A DNA stretch of 64,000 bases from contig CM034113.1 in NCBI GenBank assembly GCA_019914945.1, positions 3,638,850 to 3,702,849 of the forward strand. The letters are read 5' to 3'. Position numbers and translations under genes: made by a program. The notes under the pieces are model-generated. The model had not been told where the DNA came from and did no database searches. It was given only the letters and a program-made list of their open reading frames with translations. Positions 45,111-57,059 of this stretch are shown one piece after another. Within the stretch, counting starts at the first letter, position 1. Every line of letters begins with the position of its first letter. This stretch comes from Typha latifolia (taxonomy: Eukaryota > Streptophyta > Magnoliopsida > Poales > Typhaceae).

Positions 45111-46620
45111 ATGACGACAACCAGATCCATGGCTGCACGGCGAGATGATGAAGAAGAGATTCTCCCAATAGAGGAGGGAGAAACGATTGCAAGGACTTCC
45201 ACCCGTGGAACCGCCCGATCTAATCAGAATACGGAAGAACCTAGCGTTCAAGCCATGTTGGGGTCTATTTCAGAGCAATTGGCCATCAACAACCAGATGA
45301 TGATGGAGATGATGCGAGAACTACGGGCGAATGGGAAAGCACCATCGACCCCACGACGTGAGTCCACCCCCTTGAACCCACCGCCACCGGTTCAGCCTTT
45401 GCAACCATAAGAGCCGCTGCTACCACCACCCTATGGGCAGAGGCAAGCAAGGATGGTTACACCAGGTCCAGTTGCAGGTGAACCCATCCGACGGGTGAAC
45501 CACTATGGAGACCGCCTTGGAGATCAAGATCCGTGGGCGAGTCAATATGATCCGGAACCACAACAAGTTAATCAAAACCGAAGGAGGGATCATCAACCCT
45601 TCATGGTGCATCCTCCCCCGGTTAGACAAGGACATCATCCGGAACGAGACAATGGCATCCGTGGACAAGTCGTGCGTCTCAAATTCCCCAAGTTCAAAGG
45701 TGGCGACCCGATCGATTGGTTGTATAGGGCGGAGCAATTCTTTGCATACCAAGGAACGGTGGAAGAGTACAAGGTGACGCTTGCGAGCTTCCACCTTGAG
45801 GATGCGGCGCTTCATTGGTTTCGAGCAGCCAATGCCACTGAGGCTATCGAAACTTGGGCTGAATTTTGCGCCGATATCACACGGCGATTTGGAGCATCGG
45901 GATATGAAGACTTTGATGCTCTCCTCTCAAAGACGGTGCAAAAGACCACGGTTGGGTCATACCAAGAAGAATTTGAGAAAATTAGTAGCCGATGTCATCC
46001 ACCATGGACGGATCGGCAACCGCAAAGACCTTCATCTCCGGGTTGCGGGGTGACATACAAGCCGATGTGAGGGCTTTAAGGCCTAGAACCTTAAAGGAGG
46101 CCTTCGAAGATGCGGTGCTTATGGAAGACAAACATAGGGCCATGAAGATACACTTGAAACAGAGTTGGATGAGCCAAGGAAGCCGCAATCAAGCTCAACC
46201 AAACATAGCGGCTGGAAATACTATCGGAGTACCAAGGGTTGCTGCTATAGTGGTACCTCCTCGAGCACCCTTGAAGCCATCCCAAGATGTGAAGTATGCA
46301 CCTAGAGGTCCGGGACGAGCACTCACCCCAGCCCAAGTAGAAGAAAGAAGAGCCAAGGGCCTATGCTTCCGTTGTGATGAGAAGTTTGTACCCGGGCATC
46401 GCTGCGCTAAACCGATGGGATCGGTGATGCTAATCGATGGATTGGAGGAAGCGGAGGACGAGTTTGCAGCTGAAGGTGCAGATGTGGCTGGACATCAAGG
46501 AGAAGAAACTGAGGAGCAAACCGTGGAGGACATGATAGCCGAAATCTCCCTCCACGCCTATTCGGGGACAGCTGCGCCAAAAACCTTGCGGGTAAACGGG
46601 GTAGTCAAGAAAACCACAGT
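45111..46620 (+). pseudogene. gag: A gag, nearly intact
   Basis: It starts MTTTRSMAARRDDEEEILPI at 45111, then a Met-rich helix (QLAINNQMMMEMMRELRA), a Pro-rich linker, and the capsid core (LKFPKFKGGDPIDWLYRAEQ, HLEDAALHWFRA, EEFEKISSRCHPPW). One TAA (45408-45410) and one frameshift near 46012 separate it into three pieces. The zinc knuckle GLCFRCDEKFVPGHRC (first Cys 46364-46366) is intact, with all four ligands. An acidic linker leads to protease in the same frame. This gag probably lost function only recently. Confidence 0.9.
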
Positions 46621-48460
46621 GAGAATCTTGATTGACACCGGGTCCACCCACAACTTCATTGACAAGAGGCTCCTTAGGAAGATTGGGCTCGAGTCGAAAC
46701 CCATGGAAGGGTTCGATGTGACGATCGGAGATGGCATCACATTGCGAGCAGATTTTATTTGTGGAGGTGTAGAATTGAAGGTGCAAGGCCAAACTTTCAC
46801 ATTGGACCTTTATCTGTTGGCCTTGCAAGGTGCCGATATTATTTTGGGGACTCAATGGCTTCAAAGCTTGGGGCCCGTAACATTTGATTTCTCAAACCTC
46901 ACACTGACATTTCGGAGGAATGGAAGAAGGGTGCTACTGGATGGAAATCAAACGCGGCAAGGGCCGACATTGCAACCACTTGTGGGTTTTCCTTGTGCAG
47001 GGGACCGAGCTCTACTATTGCAAATGGGTGTTGTTGAACCAGAACATCCACCACCAAAGGAAGTAGCTACTGACATGGAAGAGCTGCTGCAGGAGTTTCA
47101 GGATCTCTTCAAGGAACCCTGAGGACTACCGCCGAACCGTCGTCATGACCATCGCATCCAAATCATTCCAGGGGCTAAACCTGCGAATGTCCGACCCTAT
47201 CGGTACCCGCATGTCCAGAAGGAAGAGATCAGTAAATTGGTGGAGGAAATGCTCGAGCAAGGGATTATTCAACCGAGTAGAAGTGCCTACTCATCGCCGG
47301 TGCTGCTGGTTCGGAAGAAAGACCGGAGTTGGCGGTTTTGCGTCGACTACCGAGCCTTGAATGCAATTACTCTCAAGGACCGGTATCCAATACCGGTGAT
47401 TGAGGAGTTGCTGGATGAGCTCACAGGGTCGGCCTACTTCAGCAAACTTGACTTAAGAGCGGGATACCATCAAATCCGAGTCGACCCTGAAGATGTACAC
47501 AAAATGGCGTTCCGAACTCACGATGGCCACTATGAGTTCCGAGTCATGCCGTTTGGGCTCACCAATGCACCGGCCACCTTCCAAGGGCTGATGAATGACC
47601 TCTTCCGTCCATTCTTGCGTCGGTACGTGCTCGTCTTCTTTGATGATATTCTAGTATACAGCAGGAATTGGAGTGAGCACTTGCGGCACGTGCGGGAGGT
47701 ATTAAATATCTTGCGACAAAACCAGCTAAAAGTTAAGATGAGCAAGTGTCTTTGGGGAGAGTCAAGAGTGGAGTACTTGGGGCATATAATCTCTGTAAAA
47801 GGAGTGGAAGCCGACCCAAGCAAGATCAAGAATATGGTGGATTGGCCGATTCCTACTAATCAAAGGGAATTGAGGGGATTCCTTGGATTGACAGGGTACT
47901 ACCGGCGATTTGTTGCCAACTATGGCAAAATTGCTGCCCCGCTGACCTCCTTACTCAGAAAAGGTGGGTTTCAATGGACGGGCAAAGCAATAGAGGCCTT
48001 CGAAGCCTTGAAGACAGCTATGTCTACAGCTCCGGTTCTAGCACTACCAGATTTCGGCAAGCCCTTTGTGGTGAGGGTATTGGAGCAGTTTTGATGCAAG
48101 AGGGCAGACCCGTGGCATATATGAGCAAAGAATTGTCAAGTCAGTCGCGACAGCTATCTACCTACGAGCGCGAAATGCTAGCGATTCTACACACCGTCAC
48201 CAAATGGCGACCCTACTTGATTGGCCAACGATTTACTATCCGCACGGACCAGCGTAGCTTACCCTACTTCATGGAGCAACGTGTGCACACCCCAGCCCAA
48301 CAACGGTGGGTCACGAAACTCCTTGGGTATGACTACAAATTAGTCTACAAAAAGGGGATTGAAAATCGAGCCACCGATGCTCTTTCGTGCCAACCGGACA
48401 CAAGTGAGCTTGCCGCACTTTCAGCACCAGCATTTCCTATATCTTCGGATATGTGGGGAA
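46621..48460 (+). pseudogene. pol: A protease, reverse transcriptase and RNase H
   Basis: The protease site ILIDTGSTHNFIDKRLL has its Asp intact (46634-46636). One TGA (47120-47122), a CGA-to-TGA type change, lies before reverse transcriptase. That domain is complete: [48 protein letters not shown], and FFDDILVYS with the catalytic pair at 47642-47647. At about 48070 a small deletion at the RNase H start removes its first catalytic segment and shifts the frame. The rest (EREMLAILHTVTKWRPYL, RTDQRSLPYFMEQ) follows in the new frame to about 48400. Confidence 0.9.
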
Positions 48461-48560
48461 CCAATGCGAAGATCATACCATGGAGGAACTTAAGCCAGAG
48501 TTCAAAGATCGCTTCACAAACTTCAAACCTTGAGGACAAGGTTGCAGAAGCGTGGTGGAT
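48440..48560 (+). other. A deletion joint and polypurine tract
   Basis: After the RNase H tail (SAPAFPI, about 48440) the sequence jumps to what looks like the last residues of the polyprotein (EELKPEFKDRF), then CTTGAGGACAAGG and AGAAGCGTGGTGG beside the LTR. Integrase and the chromodomain core, about 1.9 kb in I and H, are absent. Confidence 0.8.
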
Positions 48561-49501
48561 TGATACGATTCGGACTTCACTGACGTCGTCTCGAGCATGG
48601 ATTCACTTTAGGAGTGTTTTTGCTTCATGTTTTAGTGTTTAATTTCCATTAAAATAAGTTTTCTGTAAGTCGCGTTCGAACGCGGGTGGAGTGAGTTCGA
48701 ACGCGGTTTGTGAACGGGGTTGTGAACGTGGTGAAGAGAATGTACTGTGCGTGCGAACGCGGTGCGTTCGAACGCACTGTGAACGCCTGCATCACGTTCG
48801 CACATACCGACAGGCGTGTTCGATCACGCGTTCGAACGCCTGCATCGCGTTCGCAAATCCAGAAGAGCTAATTCGATGCGTTCGAACGCGGTCGGGCGAG
48901 TTCGAACGCGGTCGGCGAAAATTATGTTTTAGGGTTAATGTGAGTGGTTGGTTAGCCTATAAAAGGATGTGTAGGGCAACCAAAATTATGATTGATTATT
49001 GAGATTGAGTTTTGCCTTGCCTCCTTCGTCTTCTTCGATCTCGTTCTCTCAATCCCCGGCGACGCCGCTTCTAACCTCCCTCGTCCGGCTAATCACCCTA
49101 GTCCCTTAGGGGTGGCCCTCTTCTCCTCCTTCGTCCAATCTATCCCACACTTGCCCTAATCCTTCCATCAACCACAACCCTTCCACCATCACTTTTCACC
49201 GGTACCACCACATTAACGCCGGTCCACCACCATCCACCATTACCCAGGATCTCGTGCCTCCATCCACGAATCCAAAACAGAGCATCCTGACGTTTTTCCA
49301 CTAAATGAACGATATCTCGAGATCCCCAACTCCGATTTGCCTGTAACTAGATTTGTTGGACAGCTCTTTTACGAGGCTACAACATATCAAAATCTCACGT
49401 CGATCCGATGATAGAATATTTTGGGATCTAATTTCAAAGTTCCGTGCCTGATCGTAACAAGCTGGTATCAGAGCCACAGCCCCAAAGAGAAGATCGTATC
49501 A
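48561..49501 (+). repeat. A 3' LTR
   Basis: Same length as the 5' LTR (941 bp). The array is 48671-48919 and the TATA box 48958-48964. It also carries the 42-bp extension with an internal primer-site copy. Many of the differences from the 5' copy are CG versus TG or CA inside the array. Confidence 0.95.
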
Positions 49502-50075
49502 TCATCTCTATATGTCATCATCATACTAGATCACTGTGCACAGTCAATACCTAGTACCCGGTCTCAACATCATGTCCGAAGGCTTAGAGCATACTCCGAC
49601 ACCCGTAAGAGTATCTCAAATATAACCATACCCCACCGCCCGCAAGAGTATCAACATCCATCTAGACCGAGCACCCTCCTAGCTAATAGAAACCTCGTGA
49701 GGATAACTCGCCACATATGCTCTAGCAAACGATATGTATCCAAATGTCTGCTGCACACACAAACTAACGACCTCGGACGTAAGGCCATCCAGATCGCGAC
49801 CATGTCGAGCGATCAATCATCTCCAGGCACGCCCTAACTCTCGCGCCCACTCGGGTATCCTCACGCTTTCTATCAATCACATTTTATGCTTTCTCTCTAA
49901 ATGCTAGATCATATGCATATATCTAATATGATAATAAGTCAACACATAATAGAAATTTAGGTGGAATAGGAATTAAGAGAAAAATGATGCATTGTAGTTT
50001 CTAACCATGTATCTAACACATGCATACTTCCGCTAGTCTATCACATGCACACTCATGCTAGAGATCATCTCGGTA
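49502..50075 (-). repeat. G left LTR copy, part right of A
   Basis: It continues the F/G LTR interrupted at 44128 and matches 19020-19590 of F (for example GTGCACAGTCAA and CATCATGTCCGAA). Similarity to F stops near 50075 (CTAGAGATCA). Confidence 0.7.
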
Positions 50076-52933
50076 TACATATACTCCAAAAGCTTTCCAA
50101 ATTTATCACATTTCCTGCTAACTACAACAATACAACATCGTAATGCTATAATCACTTATGATAATACGATACAACATATTTAAGTAAATTATCTTCAATC
50201 TATTGAATATATACTCCGATCCCAAACATACTCAACGGATTATCCCTCAATACTATCACTAAAACCAAGTAGAATGATAAATACAAGTTATTTCAAAAAC
50301 ATCAGAAATACTTAACTCATGCTTCTCTTTCTAGACAATTACTGTCACTAATCTAAACATACTCAGCATCATCTGATATCCTCATAAAATTTAGGCCATA
50401 GCACAAACTCTCTTATTTAAAGTATATTGCTCATATGCTTAAACTATTATACAAATTACTAGATAAATCAATATAAGAGATCACACCTATTCATATAAGA
50501 CTACAATATCAACTTGTAATCATAATACATTCTTCAAAATAACATACAGTTCATCAAATCCAGCCTATCAATGTTAATCCTAATGCAACCTCAAACGAAT
50601 TTATACACCCTTATGATTCTCCACCTTATCTTCCTTCTTAATCTGCAATATTTGAAAGGTTAAATTCAAACTATCTCAACAAACATACATGATAAACTTT
50701 ATAATGATCTTTCTATCAATCATTTCTATATCCAAACTATTCATTCCCCGATTTACATAATTCTAGTTTGATCATTATCTATTTAATTACTATCACTACT
50801 AGTATATCCACCAAAATATCACTTAATGATATCGATATTCAGATCCAAAGACTATCCACTGAGTTCTACTAAGTAATCCAATAATCTCTTCAATATTGCC
50901 ACACAAGTATTTACTAATCCATCATACTTGATCTTTAAGAATATATAAACATATCTTAGATAAATCTACAAAATTATTGTACTTGAACTAAAGCTACTAA
51001 GATTAATCTCCCGAATTGGTAATGCTATTATGATCTGCTAAAAAAATAACTGACACTAACTGATTCATATAGATTAGAAGACATCCAAAAATATAAATTA
51101 CAACCTTACTAGTATATCTTCCGTTTTACTTTAGATCAACTCACAATCTTAACTTTGCAATTCATTGAAAGATCAACTTTTCACAACTATAATGGAACCA
51201 ATTATGAAATCATTATCTCCCAATCAATTATCTTTATTTTAAGACTCAAATGTAAACCTGTAAATCTTTACAATTATTAAGATCAATCTCATCATTCTAA
51301 AAGGCTCACTCAATAACCTCTAGTAATAATCAAACATGAAAGCTAACGATTTAAACAAATGCTCAAATAATCACTTTTCTATATATCATTATCTATTTAT
51401 CTTCTAGCAGTATAATAAATATCTATCGATACACTGAATATGATCCGTCCTATGAAGCAATTAGTTCAACTTCAAAACCATCTATCAGTCATAAGAAATG
51501 ATTAAGTCTATAGGCTGCATGAATAACTCTATCAAGTTATCTCTCCAATTAGTATCATCGAAAATATGTCAAAGCACATAATATCTCAATTTAATATCTA
51601 TGATTAAAACCTAACATATCTCATTCTTAATTAAATAACTTAAACCTCATATTTCTTCAAGAGTCTCAACTTAATATTCTATCGCATCCTCTATACAAAG
51701 TCCACTACATATACTGCACAATTTAATCTTATAACATCATCAAAATCCTTCTATAACATTATTAATATCACCTAATAATCATGATAAAATAAGTCTGTAT
51801 ACTTGTAATTAAAATTTTTCACCCAAAATACACGATCTTCATGCTATAATATTCTTATCCTCTAAATAAATGTCCAAAACTAAACTAATAATCAAAATAT
51901 ATTTTCACTGTCATACAAGATATATCATGAGACTATCAACTTAGCAACTATCATCACCCTATATAATTCATTTCATTATCATTCTTGCCATCTAATCAAA
52001 TTCATACAATCAGCAACTTCTAAACTAAACCTACTATCATGCCATCCAGAAAGATATACATTAAGTCTCCACTACTGAAATAATTCATAATCCAATAACT
52101 ATATCCATGTCATATTTCCTATGCTCATTACCCTATTTGGTAATCATCAACTTAAAGATTTAAACAAGACGTTAATCCTCTAGTAATAGTATTAGACAAA
52201 CATATCCCTATTAAATCATCCATCTTGTCGGTACAATCAAAATTTTATATCTACTAACACAAGTATCTTGCAAACATTATTTATCATACTAGTCATCCCA
52301 AAAATTCTTTTCCATATACAATATACAATCTACAATCATCTATATTACATCACCTAATATCTTTTCCACTATAGAAATCATCACAAATCTTACTCATCCA
52401 TCCACAATCAATAATTATAACCCTCATAAAGAATCAAAATAGTCTCTCTCCACATATACCTTCTTTTATCAATCTCCTAATCTCAAATGTATCCATAAAA
52501 GATCAAAAATCCCAAAAATATGCTATATATGTTCAGAATAACCTCCAATCTACTGATAATAATTCTTCTGCATAAATAAATATCTCCACATGTTTAGGAA
52601 TTTCTACAATTTATCACATCATATGAATATGTCGACATCACCAATATTATGCTCCACTAACTATAACACCTCGACATCAATAACATCAATGCATGATTTA
52701 GTAATATCTCTTCCTATTCATTAGTCGCTTAGATAAATTCTCAATATACCAATATCACAAATTATTTCTATCAATATCTTCAAGTATCAAAACTTAATAA
52801 TCTCAACATCACAACCTAGATTACTATCTCAACCAATTAATATCAAACTCATCGAGATCGACTACTAGCGTAACCCTAAACCAAATCGGCAATTAGTGTA
52901 CATGATGGTTTGCCGAATCATCCTTAAACCAAG
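50076..52933 (-). other. G interior, no coding capacity seen
   Basis: 2.86 kb of AT-rich sequence strongly skewed to A/C/T on the plus strand (few G). There are no frames above about 60 codons and no retroviral motifs on either strand. It ends at the minus-strand primer site 52934-52945. It behaves as the interior of a non-autonomous element. Confidence 0.5.
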
Positions 52934-52952
52934 GCTCTGATACCACTTGAAT

Positions 52953-53645
52953 TGTAACGCCCCCGTTCGAGATAGGCAGTGCATGACCACGCGCCCACAA
53001 GGCACGTGCGATGCACGCGACAGGTCGGGCGGGGCCCGTCAAACACAAATACACTCCTGTGCACATATAGTCATGACATCATCAAATAATACCTATTAAC
53101 ATATCCATATCCAAATCCACAATAATATACACTAGACCGTTACATAATCTGGTAGGACTCACACAGGCCACAACAAACCATCAAGATACAACTAAACAAC
53201 TGATACACGAGTACACTATAATCTGACATGTATTATACAAATCATTGTCTGATACAATAAAGTATAAATATAACACACAACGATACAACTCAATTCCTAT
53301 ACAAACTATCATCTATACCATCTCACACCTATAGCTCACCTCATCAATCTAAAATATCTTTTCGAGATATCTCAAGTCGCTATCACGTACCACATATCTA
53401 AGAGGGTTAGAAAATAAATAAAGAGTCATGAGTAAAAGGCTCAGTGAATAGACCTTACCCCGAATCAGTGATGCCAAATAGAGAGTAAATTATATACTAG
53501 ATAATATAAATCAGAAAGAGCATCAGGTCATGAATGAGTATATGAATGTATTCTCAATAATATATAAATGAAAAGTAGATAATATGTCATAACTGATAAA
53601 AGTATATAATCCTCGATAATGAATAAACAAATTTTCATATCATAC
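52953..53645 (-). repeat. G 5' LTR, first part
   Basis: It begins TGTAACGCCCCCG, eight bases after the primer site, and aligns with the F start at 15389. Shared landmarks are ATCATGACATCATCAAATAA and AAGGCTCAGTGAATAGACC. It is interrupted by H at 53646. Confidence 0.8.
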
Positions 53646-53679
53646 TGATACACCTAGTTATGATCTTTTCTTATTACAC

Positions 53680-54540
53680 GCAGATTTGGGACAACAACAT
53701 ATAAAGATTTTGCTGCCACATTAAGCAAGATGTTCAGAGGACAATCGTATTACAGTACCAAGCTGAGTTTGAAAGAGTTAGTAGTCGTTGTGAGCCACCG
53801 TGGCCCTAACAGACATTGATGAGTACATTTATTTTAGAGCCGCGGGATGAGATATAAGTGGATGTTCATGCTCTATGTCCTAGTACTCTTGGGGAGGCCT
53901 TTGAGAAGGCTGTGAGGATGGAACAAAAGCATAGGTCTCTAAAGATGGCAGCGAAAATAAATTGGGGCAACCGAGATGGGCGGTTTGCACCTACAACGCT
54001 AGTTGGAAATTTTGCAGTTTTAAAAACAGTGGCTGCGAGTACTAGACCACGACCAACTTTGAGACCTTCCGATGTTACAGGAGGCACAAGACCCCCCATT
54101 CGAACTATTACACTTGCCTAGGTGGAGGAGCGAATAGCAAAGGGCCTTTGCTTTCGATATGACGAGCGTTTTACCCCCGGTCATCGGTGTTCTAAACCGA
54201 TTGGGAGTGTGATGCTTATAGATGGTCTTGAGGAGGATGATGAGGTTATTGATGATGGAGAGTGTCTAGAGGAGGTCCATGAGGAGACCATTGAGGAGGT
54301 CGTGGAGGAAGATATCCAAGCTGAAATATCGATGCATGCATATTCGGGTACTTCCGTGCCAAGGACATTACTAGTAGACGGACTTGTTAGAAAGCATTGT
54401 GTGCACATCCTCATCGATTTGGGGAGTACACACAACTTTCTAGATGAGAGGTTAGTAAGGAGATTGGGTTTGGATGCCAAACTGACCACGGGATTTGATG
54501 TTGCTATTGTACCTGGGGCTGCACCGGCGAACGTGAAGCC
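53680..54540 (+). pseudogene. gag: H gag C-terminus and protease
   Basis: It starts mid-capsid (CACGCAGATTTGGGACAAC matches 39438 of I). The knuckle has lost its second Cys (CFRYDERFTPGHRC, about 54149-54190). The protease site is DLGSTHNF instead of DSG (GAT TTG at 54416-54421). At about 54510 protease jumps directly into reverse transcriptase (VAIVPGAAPANV): about 370 bp present in I are missing, at a short shared sequence. Confidence 0.8.
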
Positions 54541-55720
54541 ATATCGGTATCCACATATGCAAAAAGAAATTATCTCAAAGATGGTAGCCAAGATGTTGGA
54601 TAAGGTCTCATTCAACAAGTCATAGCTCATACTCATCCCCCGTGCTATTGGTTGGAAAAAATGATGGGACATGGCATTTTTGTATCGACTATCAGGCACT
54701 AAATGCTATTACCATCAATGACCGGTACCCATTCCGATTATGGAGGAGTTGCTAGACCTTGCAGGGGTGACTATATTCAGCAAGCTTGATTTGAGGGCTG
54801 GGTACCATCAAATTAGAGTTCACCCGGCTGATGTGCACAAAACTGTATTTCAGACTCTAGACGGGCATTACGAGTTCCGGGTGATGCCTTTGGTCTCACC
54901 AATGCTCCAGCTACCTTTCAAGGCCTCATGAATGATATATTTCAACCTCTCTTGTGAAGGTATATTTTGATATTTTTTGACGACATTTTGGTGTATAGCA
55001 AGACTGAATTGGAGCATTGGCAGCATTTGGAGGATGTGCTGAATATATTGAAGCAAAACCAATTAAAGATCAAGAAGTCCAAGTGCTTATGGGGAGTACC
55101 ACAAGTGGAGTATCTAGGCCACATCATTTCAGCGGATGGTGTAGTGACGGATCCTCAAAAGGTTACATGTATGACTGCTTGGCCTATTCTTACTACTACC
55201 ACCGGATTGAGAGAATTTTTGGGGCTGACCGAATATTATCGCCGTTTCATCGCCGGATATGACAAGATCGCTGCTCCTCTCACTTCTTTGTTGAAGAAGG
55301 ACTCTTTTAAATGGACGGATGAAGCCACTTCAGCCTATGAAAAACTGAAAACAATAATAAAGATGGCACCCATTCTAGCGCTACAGGACTTCACCAAAGA
55401 GTTCATTGTGGAATGTGATGAGTCGAGTGTTGGCATAGGAGCTGTACTTATGCAAGGGGGACGTCCCATAGCCTTTCTTAGTATGGCTTTGTCACCAAAA
55501 TCTCATCAATTATCGACTTATAAGAGAGAGATGTTGGCAATTCTGTATGCGATGACAAAGTGGAGGCCTTATTTGATCGGTAGATGATTCATTATCCGAA
55601 CTGATCAAAGGAGCCTTCCAAACTTGATGGGACAGTGCATACACACTCCGGCACAGCAGCGATGGGTCATAAAATTGCTGGGGTATGATTATGAAATCTA
55701 ATACTAGAAGGGAACGGAAA
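54541..55720 (+). pseudogene. pol: H reverse transcriptase and RNase H, broken
   Basis: Reverse transcriptase begins at [18 protein letters not shown] and is frameshifted near 54610 and 54890. The catalytic FFDDILVYS is intact at 54979-54984. The thumb and RNase H run open to 55587 ([38 protein letters not shown]); stops follow (TGA 55585-55587). Confidence 0.8.
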
Positions 55721-55866
55721 ATTGAGCGGCGGATGCACTATCGCGCCAACCCAATACCGCCAAGCTTGCAGCCTATTCTTCTCCTACCTTTCCCTTCCTT
55801 GACGAGCCAAGGTATGCATGTACATCTAACCCAAATATTTTGCGATTGTTGCAGGAGGTGATGGAT

Positions 55867-57043
55867 GATCCGGAGCGCCATCTAGAGTTGGAAAATTGAG
55901 GCGGTTTGCTACTGGACCGCAGATGCATTCGAGTGCCCACAAATGATGGATTGTGGCAGATATTGTTGGAGCACTTCCACCATACTCCAGAGGTTGGTCA
56001 CGAGGGTGTCTTGAGCACTTATAGGAGGATATCTCAGAGTTGCACGTGGTCCGGATTAAGGCGGGATGTGAGGAGTTGTGTCCGTGCTTATGAAGTCTGT
56101 CAAATGGCTAAAGCAACCATATTGAAACCAGTTGAATTACTTCAGCCTTTACCTATATCGGACTATGTTTGAGAAGACATTTCTATGGATTTCAAAGAGG
56201 GTTTTCCGCTGGTATGTGGTTATTCTGTTATCTTTATGGTGGTTGACAGATTGAGCAAGTATGCGCACTTTTCGGCATAGTCACATCCGTTTTCTGCCAA
56301 GTCGGTGGCTGAAAGTTTTGTTAGAGATGTTGCTCGGTTACATGGCATGCCACGCACGATTGTCTCGGATCATGATCGTGTATTTATGAGTGACTTTTGG
56401 ATTGAGTTTTTCAGATTGCAGTGGACTCAATTGAACTTCAGTTCGGCTTACCATCCGTAGATGGACGGCCAAACCAAGGTGGTCAATCGAAGCATTGAGC
56501 AGTACTTGAGGTGCTTTGTTGGAGAGATGCCAAGATGATGGTTGGAGTTCTTATTATGGGCGGAGTGGTCTTATAACACCGCCTACCATAGCAGCATTGG
56601 CATGACTCAATTTGAGGTGGTGTATGGACGCATGGCTCGGACGTTACGCACTTTTGATCTAGTGGCATCGACAGATCGGACGGAGGTGGACTTTGCGTTG
56701 ATAGATAGAGATGCCATATTGAGGAGATTGCGTGCTCAGCTTAAACTTGCTCAAAACCGCATGAAGCAAGTTTATGATCACACCCTTAAGGAGTAGGAGT
56801 TCGACATCAGCATTTGGGTGTTTGTGAGGGTACAGCCGTATCGACAGTTGACCTTACGTTCGATGTGTAACCAAAAGTTAGCTAGAGCGTATTGGTCCGG
56901 TTGCATATCATTTGGAGCTACTAGAGGGGTTGAGAGTGCATCCTGCCTTCCATGTTTCATTGCTGATGGAGCGGATTGGAGATCATGAGATCGTTGGATC
57001 AGTTCTATCGGAGCCATTGGAGGAGATAGAGATCGTAGAGCCA
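55867..57043 (+). pseudogene. H integrase, copy 1
   Basis: Zinc-binding part (LEHFHHTPEVGHEGVLSTYRRI, about 55968-56030), SCVRAYEVCQMAK, core Asp in ISMDFKEGF (about 56180) and second Asp in SDHDRVFMSDF (about 56368). The catalytic Glu is replaced by Lys (QTKVVNRS, AAG at 56476-56478). A GPY-like part is shortened near 56880. Stops occur throughout. It ends at GGAGATAGAGATCGTAGAGC, where copy 2 begins. Confidence 0.8.
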
Positions 57044-57059
57044 GCAATTATCAACTTAT

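Larger units (their letters stand above)
44129..49501 (+). mobile_element. A: best-preserved gypsy element, integrase deleted
   Basis: Two 941-bp LTRs (44129-45069 and 48561-49501) with TGATACGA/TCGTATCA inverted ends, and a perfect TSD TCATC (44124-44128 and 49502-49506). By eye the LTRs differ at roughly 25-30 positions (about 3%), the lowest divergence in the window. Primer site, gag, protease, reverse transcriptase and RNase H are present in order, but the integrase is missing entirely. Confidence 0.95.

Noticed and set aside
45420..46864. Minus-strand frames across A gag-protease
   Set aside because: Antisense shadows of the well-preserved plus-strand gag-pol.
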